Source of the DNA: Picosynechococcus sp. PCC 7002
GTDB lineage: Bacteria > Cyanobacteriota > Cyanobacteriia > Cyanobacteriales > MRBY01
NCBI RefSeq assembly: GCF_963860125.1
Contig: NZ_CAWLFA010000001.1
Span: 2,232,001-2,296,000, forward strand
DNA length: 64,000 nt
Direction of reading: 5' to 3'
Positions 62,700 through 64,000 of the stretch are shown piece by piece (position 1 is the stretch's first letter; each line of letters begins with the position of its first letter). The position numbers were made by a program, and so were the translations under genes. The notes below the pieces were generated by a model. The model ran no database searches and was not told where the DNA came from. It was given only the letters and a program-made list of their open reading frames with translations.

Positions 62700-63962
62700 T
62701 TAACGGCCCAACTTATTTGGAATTCCCTCGCAGCCCCCAGGAACCGTGGCCCGACTTTTTTCACCGCACCAAGCACAGCAATAGTAACGTAGCTCTTCTC
62801 CCATGCGCTTTACGTTTGTAAAGTCAACATTTTCCACCACGGCCCCCGTATATTCGCCAGTGCGGTAGTTGGGTGACTTTGCTTTAATGCGGGGACTCGC
62901 CGTTTCAAAGGGGCCATAAAAGAAAATTGTGCCTTTCACGTCCGCCAGCCGCAGATTCGCATCCACCAAAATGGTGCGAGAAAGATTTGCCCGGACTAGG
63001 TCGCAGTTTTGTAAGTTCGCCCGGACTAAATTGGCTTCACTGAGCTCTGTCCAGCGCAGATCCATGTTAGCGAGATTTGCCCCTGCCAGCATTACCCCTA
63101 AATCGATCACGCGGACGCCCCATTCTCTGTCTTCGGCATAGCTACCCGTGCCATCGAGGATCGCACGCCCCAAACGACCATCCCGCTTCAGGGGGGTCAA
63201 AAATCGGGATTGGGAAAGAAATCGCAGAATTTTTGCTTTCCCACCAGCATCGACACTACTCAAAATGGCGGCGGTTCTCCCTTCGGCGATCGCCCTTTCT
63301 TGGGGCCAGTCTTCCAAAAGTCCTTCTTCGTTCAGGGCGAGGTCAGAAATCCCTTGGAAATAGGTGTCAATGGTTTGCTGCTGGGTAATGCGGTTTTGTT
63401 GGATGGTCAAATCACGGGAGATCACGTATTGTTCCCAGGCGACATAAACGGCCAGCACAGCGATCATAATTTGCCCCAAAGCCCCTACCCAGTCCGCCCA
63501 GGAGCCAAATTCATCCCAGACAATCTGGTTGAGCCAATGGCCTACCAATCGATAGAAACCGAGAAATCTCAACAAACTGGCGATCGCCACCAAAAAGGCC
63601 ACCACACCAATGAGGGTACGCCGTTCTTCGGGGGTCAAAAAAGTCCCTAGCCAATTTTTCAGGGAAGGCAAAATAATCCGTAACGAGAGTAAGAGGGTGA
63701 CGAGGGTGCCTGATAGTCCGAGCCAAGGCCAATGACTAAACAAACCCAATGCCGTCACGGCGATCGCCGTTGAAATGAGCCAAGGACTACCAGGATCAAT
63801 TTTGCGCAGATAAAAGTGCCGTGCCGCCAAATCCGAACGGGGTGGTGGAATTTTTATCGGTTGAGATCCCGCCTGCTCCGAGGCCGTTGTTAATTCAGAT
63901 TCGGGAGACTTTCCCTCAAGCTCAGTCCCCTCAGGCGATGGATTTGGTTTCCCTTGGCTCAT
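62700..63962 (-). CDS. Membrane protein with C-terminal pentapeptide repeats
   Basis: 420 residues. A polar N-terminus (about 1-55) is followed by hydrophobic helices (LISTAIAVTALGLFSHW; LSGTLVTLLLSLRIIL; TLIGVVAFLVAIASLLRFL; LGQIMIAVLAVYVAWEQY). A soluble part (residues 180-280) leads to pentapeptide repeats (GANLANMDLRWTELSEANLV; RANLQNCDLVRANLSRTILV), and the C-terminus has a CC-x2-C cluster (YYCCAWCG) and a final Cys, possibly zinc-binding. The function is unknown. Confidence 0.78.
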   Translation of the reverse strand: MSQGKPNPSPEGTELEGKSPESELTTASEQAGSQPIKIPPPRSDLAARHFYLRKIDPGSPWLISTAIAVTALGLFSHWPWLGLSGTLVTLLLSLRIILPSLKNWLGTFLTPEERRTLIGVVAFLVAIASLLRFLGFYRLVGHWLNQIVWDEFGSWADWVGALGQIMIAVLAVYVAWEQYVISRDLTIQQNRITQQQTIDTYFQGISDLALNEEGLLEDWPQERAIAEGRTAAILSSVDAGGKAKILRFLSQSRFLTPLKRDGRLGRAILDGTGSYAEDREWGVRVIDLGVMLAGANLANMDLRWTELSEANLVRANLQNCDLVRANLSRTILVDANLRLADVKGTIFFYGPFETASPRIKAKSPNYRTGEYTGAVVENVDFTNVKRMGEELRYYCCAWCGEKSRATVPGGCEGIPNKLGR

Positions 63963-64000
63963 AAACCCCCGAAAACAGAATTTTTAAGCAATTGTAGCGG

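Noticed and set aside
1..64000. CRISPR arrays, tRNA or rRNA genes, intact insertion sequences or prophage genes
   Set aside because: I read all gaps longer than 100 nt and found no spaced direct repeats, cloverleaf segments, transposase motifs or phage structural genes.

Overview
The window is chromosomal DNA of a unicellular cyanobacterium. It carries genes for photosystem II (psbM, a psbA, a psbD), Ycf37, a CruA-type lycopene cyclase, the cyanobacterial DnaK3/DnaJ3 pair, an acyl-lipid delta-9 desaturase, a carotenoid oxygenase and a NatB-like binding protein. The palindrome GCGATCGC (HIP1) is scattered through most genes. Gene content and order suggest a marine Synechococcus of the PCC 7002 (Picosynechococcus) type; that identification is from memory and inference, not from a search.

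Layout. 0-12.9 kb is mostly core: a partial EcfT/CbiQ permease, a tandem universal stress protein, psbM, a 2Fe-2S protein, cruA, a HAD phosphatase, a Tat-type metallophosphoesterase, a Uma2 nuclease, a TPR protein, dnaK3-dnaJ3, a RluA-like protein lacking the usual catalytic Asp, and an MscS channel. 13.0-15.5 kb is a small photosystem II module. Its psbA encodes a D1' variant (Ala80, Leu158, Ala286), followed by a Tll0287-like c-type haem sensor and a DUF3122 protein. An EAL phosphodiesterase and a FecR-like secreted protein follow.

18.2-34.3 kb is the most unusual part: five co-oriented genes for exported proteins. They are a 909-residue surface protein, a 186-residue DUF11 protein, a 513-residue DUF11/SdrD-B protein, a 1,623-residue predicted outer-membrane barrel with an N-terminal Ig-like region and a C-terminal OmpA-like domain, and a 2,033-residue protein with about nine DUF11 modules, each holding a Cys pair. 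I read this as an undescribed surface-display or adhesion locus built on one outer-membrane barrel. Two of its genes are nearly free of HIP1 sites. Close by, after ycf37, lie a divergent pair (secreted 190-residue protein; 906-residue predicted outer-membrane protein) and an ABC-type amino-acid-binding protein. A decayed copy of the 3' end of that binding-protein gene lies on the far side of the pair, so the pair sits between a direct repeat.

39.9-64 kb returns to housekeeping: rpmI-rplT, an ABC-2 permease, a possible RibK-fold protein, an NlpC/P60 hydrolase, a GT2 glycosyltransferase, an ArsA/Get3 ATPase with an HSP20-like tail, a class I aminotransferase, an ABC exporter, a quinone oxidoreductase, a small 58-residue protein, a ferredoxin, a DUF2062 protein, pyrD, rodA, a methionine-gamma-lyase-family protein, desC, a solitary psbD, a carotenoid oxygenase, natB, two pentapeptide-repeat proteins, trpD and a fibrillin-like protein. 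I saw no tRNA, rRNA, CRISPR array or intact insertion sequence. All family names come from reading motifs by eye; no database search was run.
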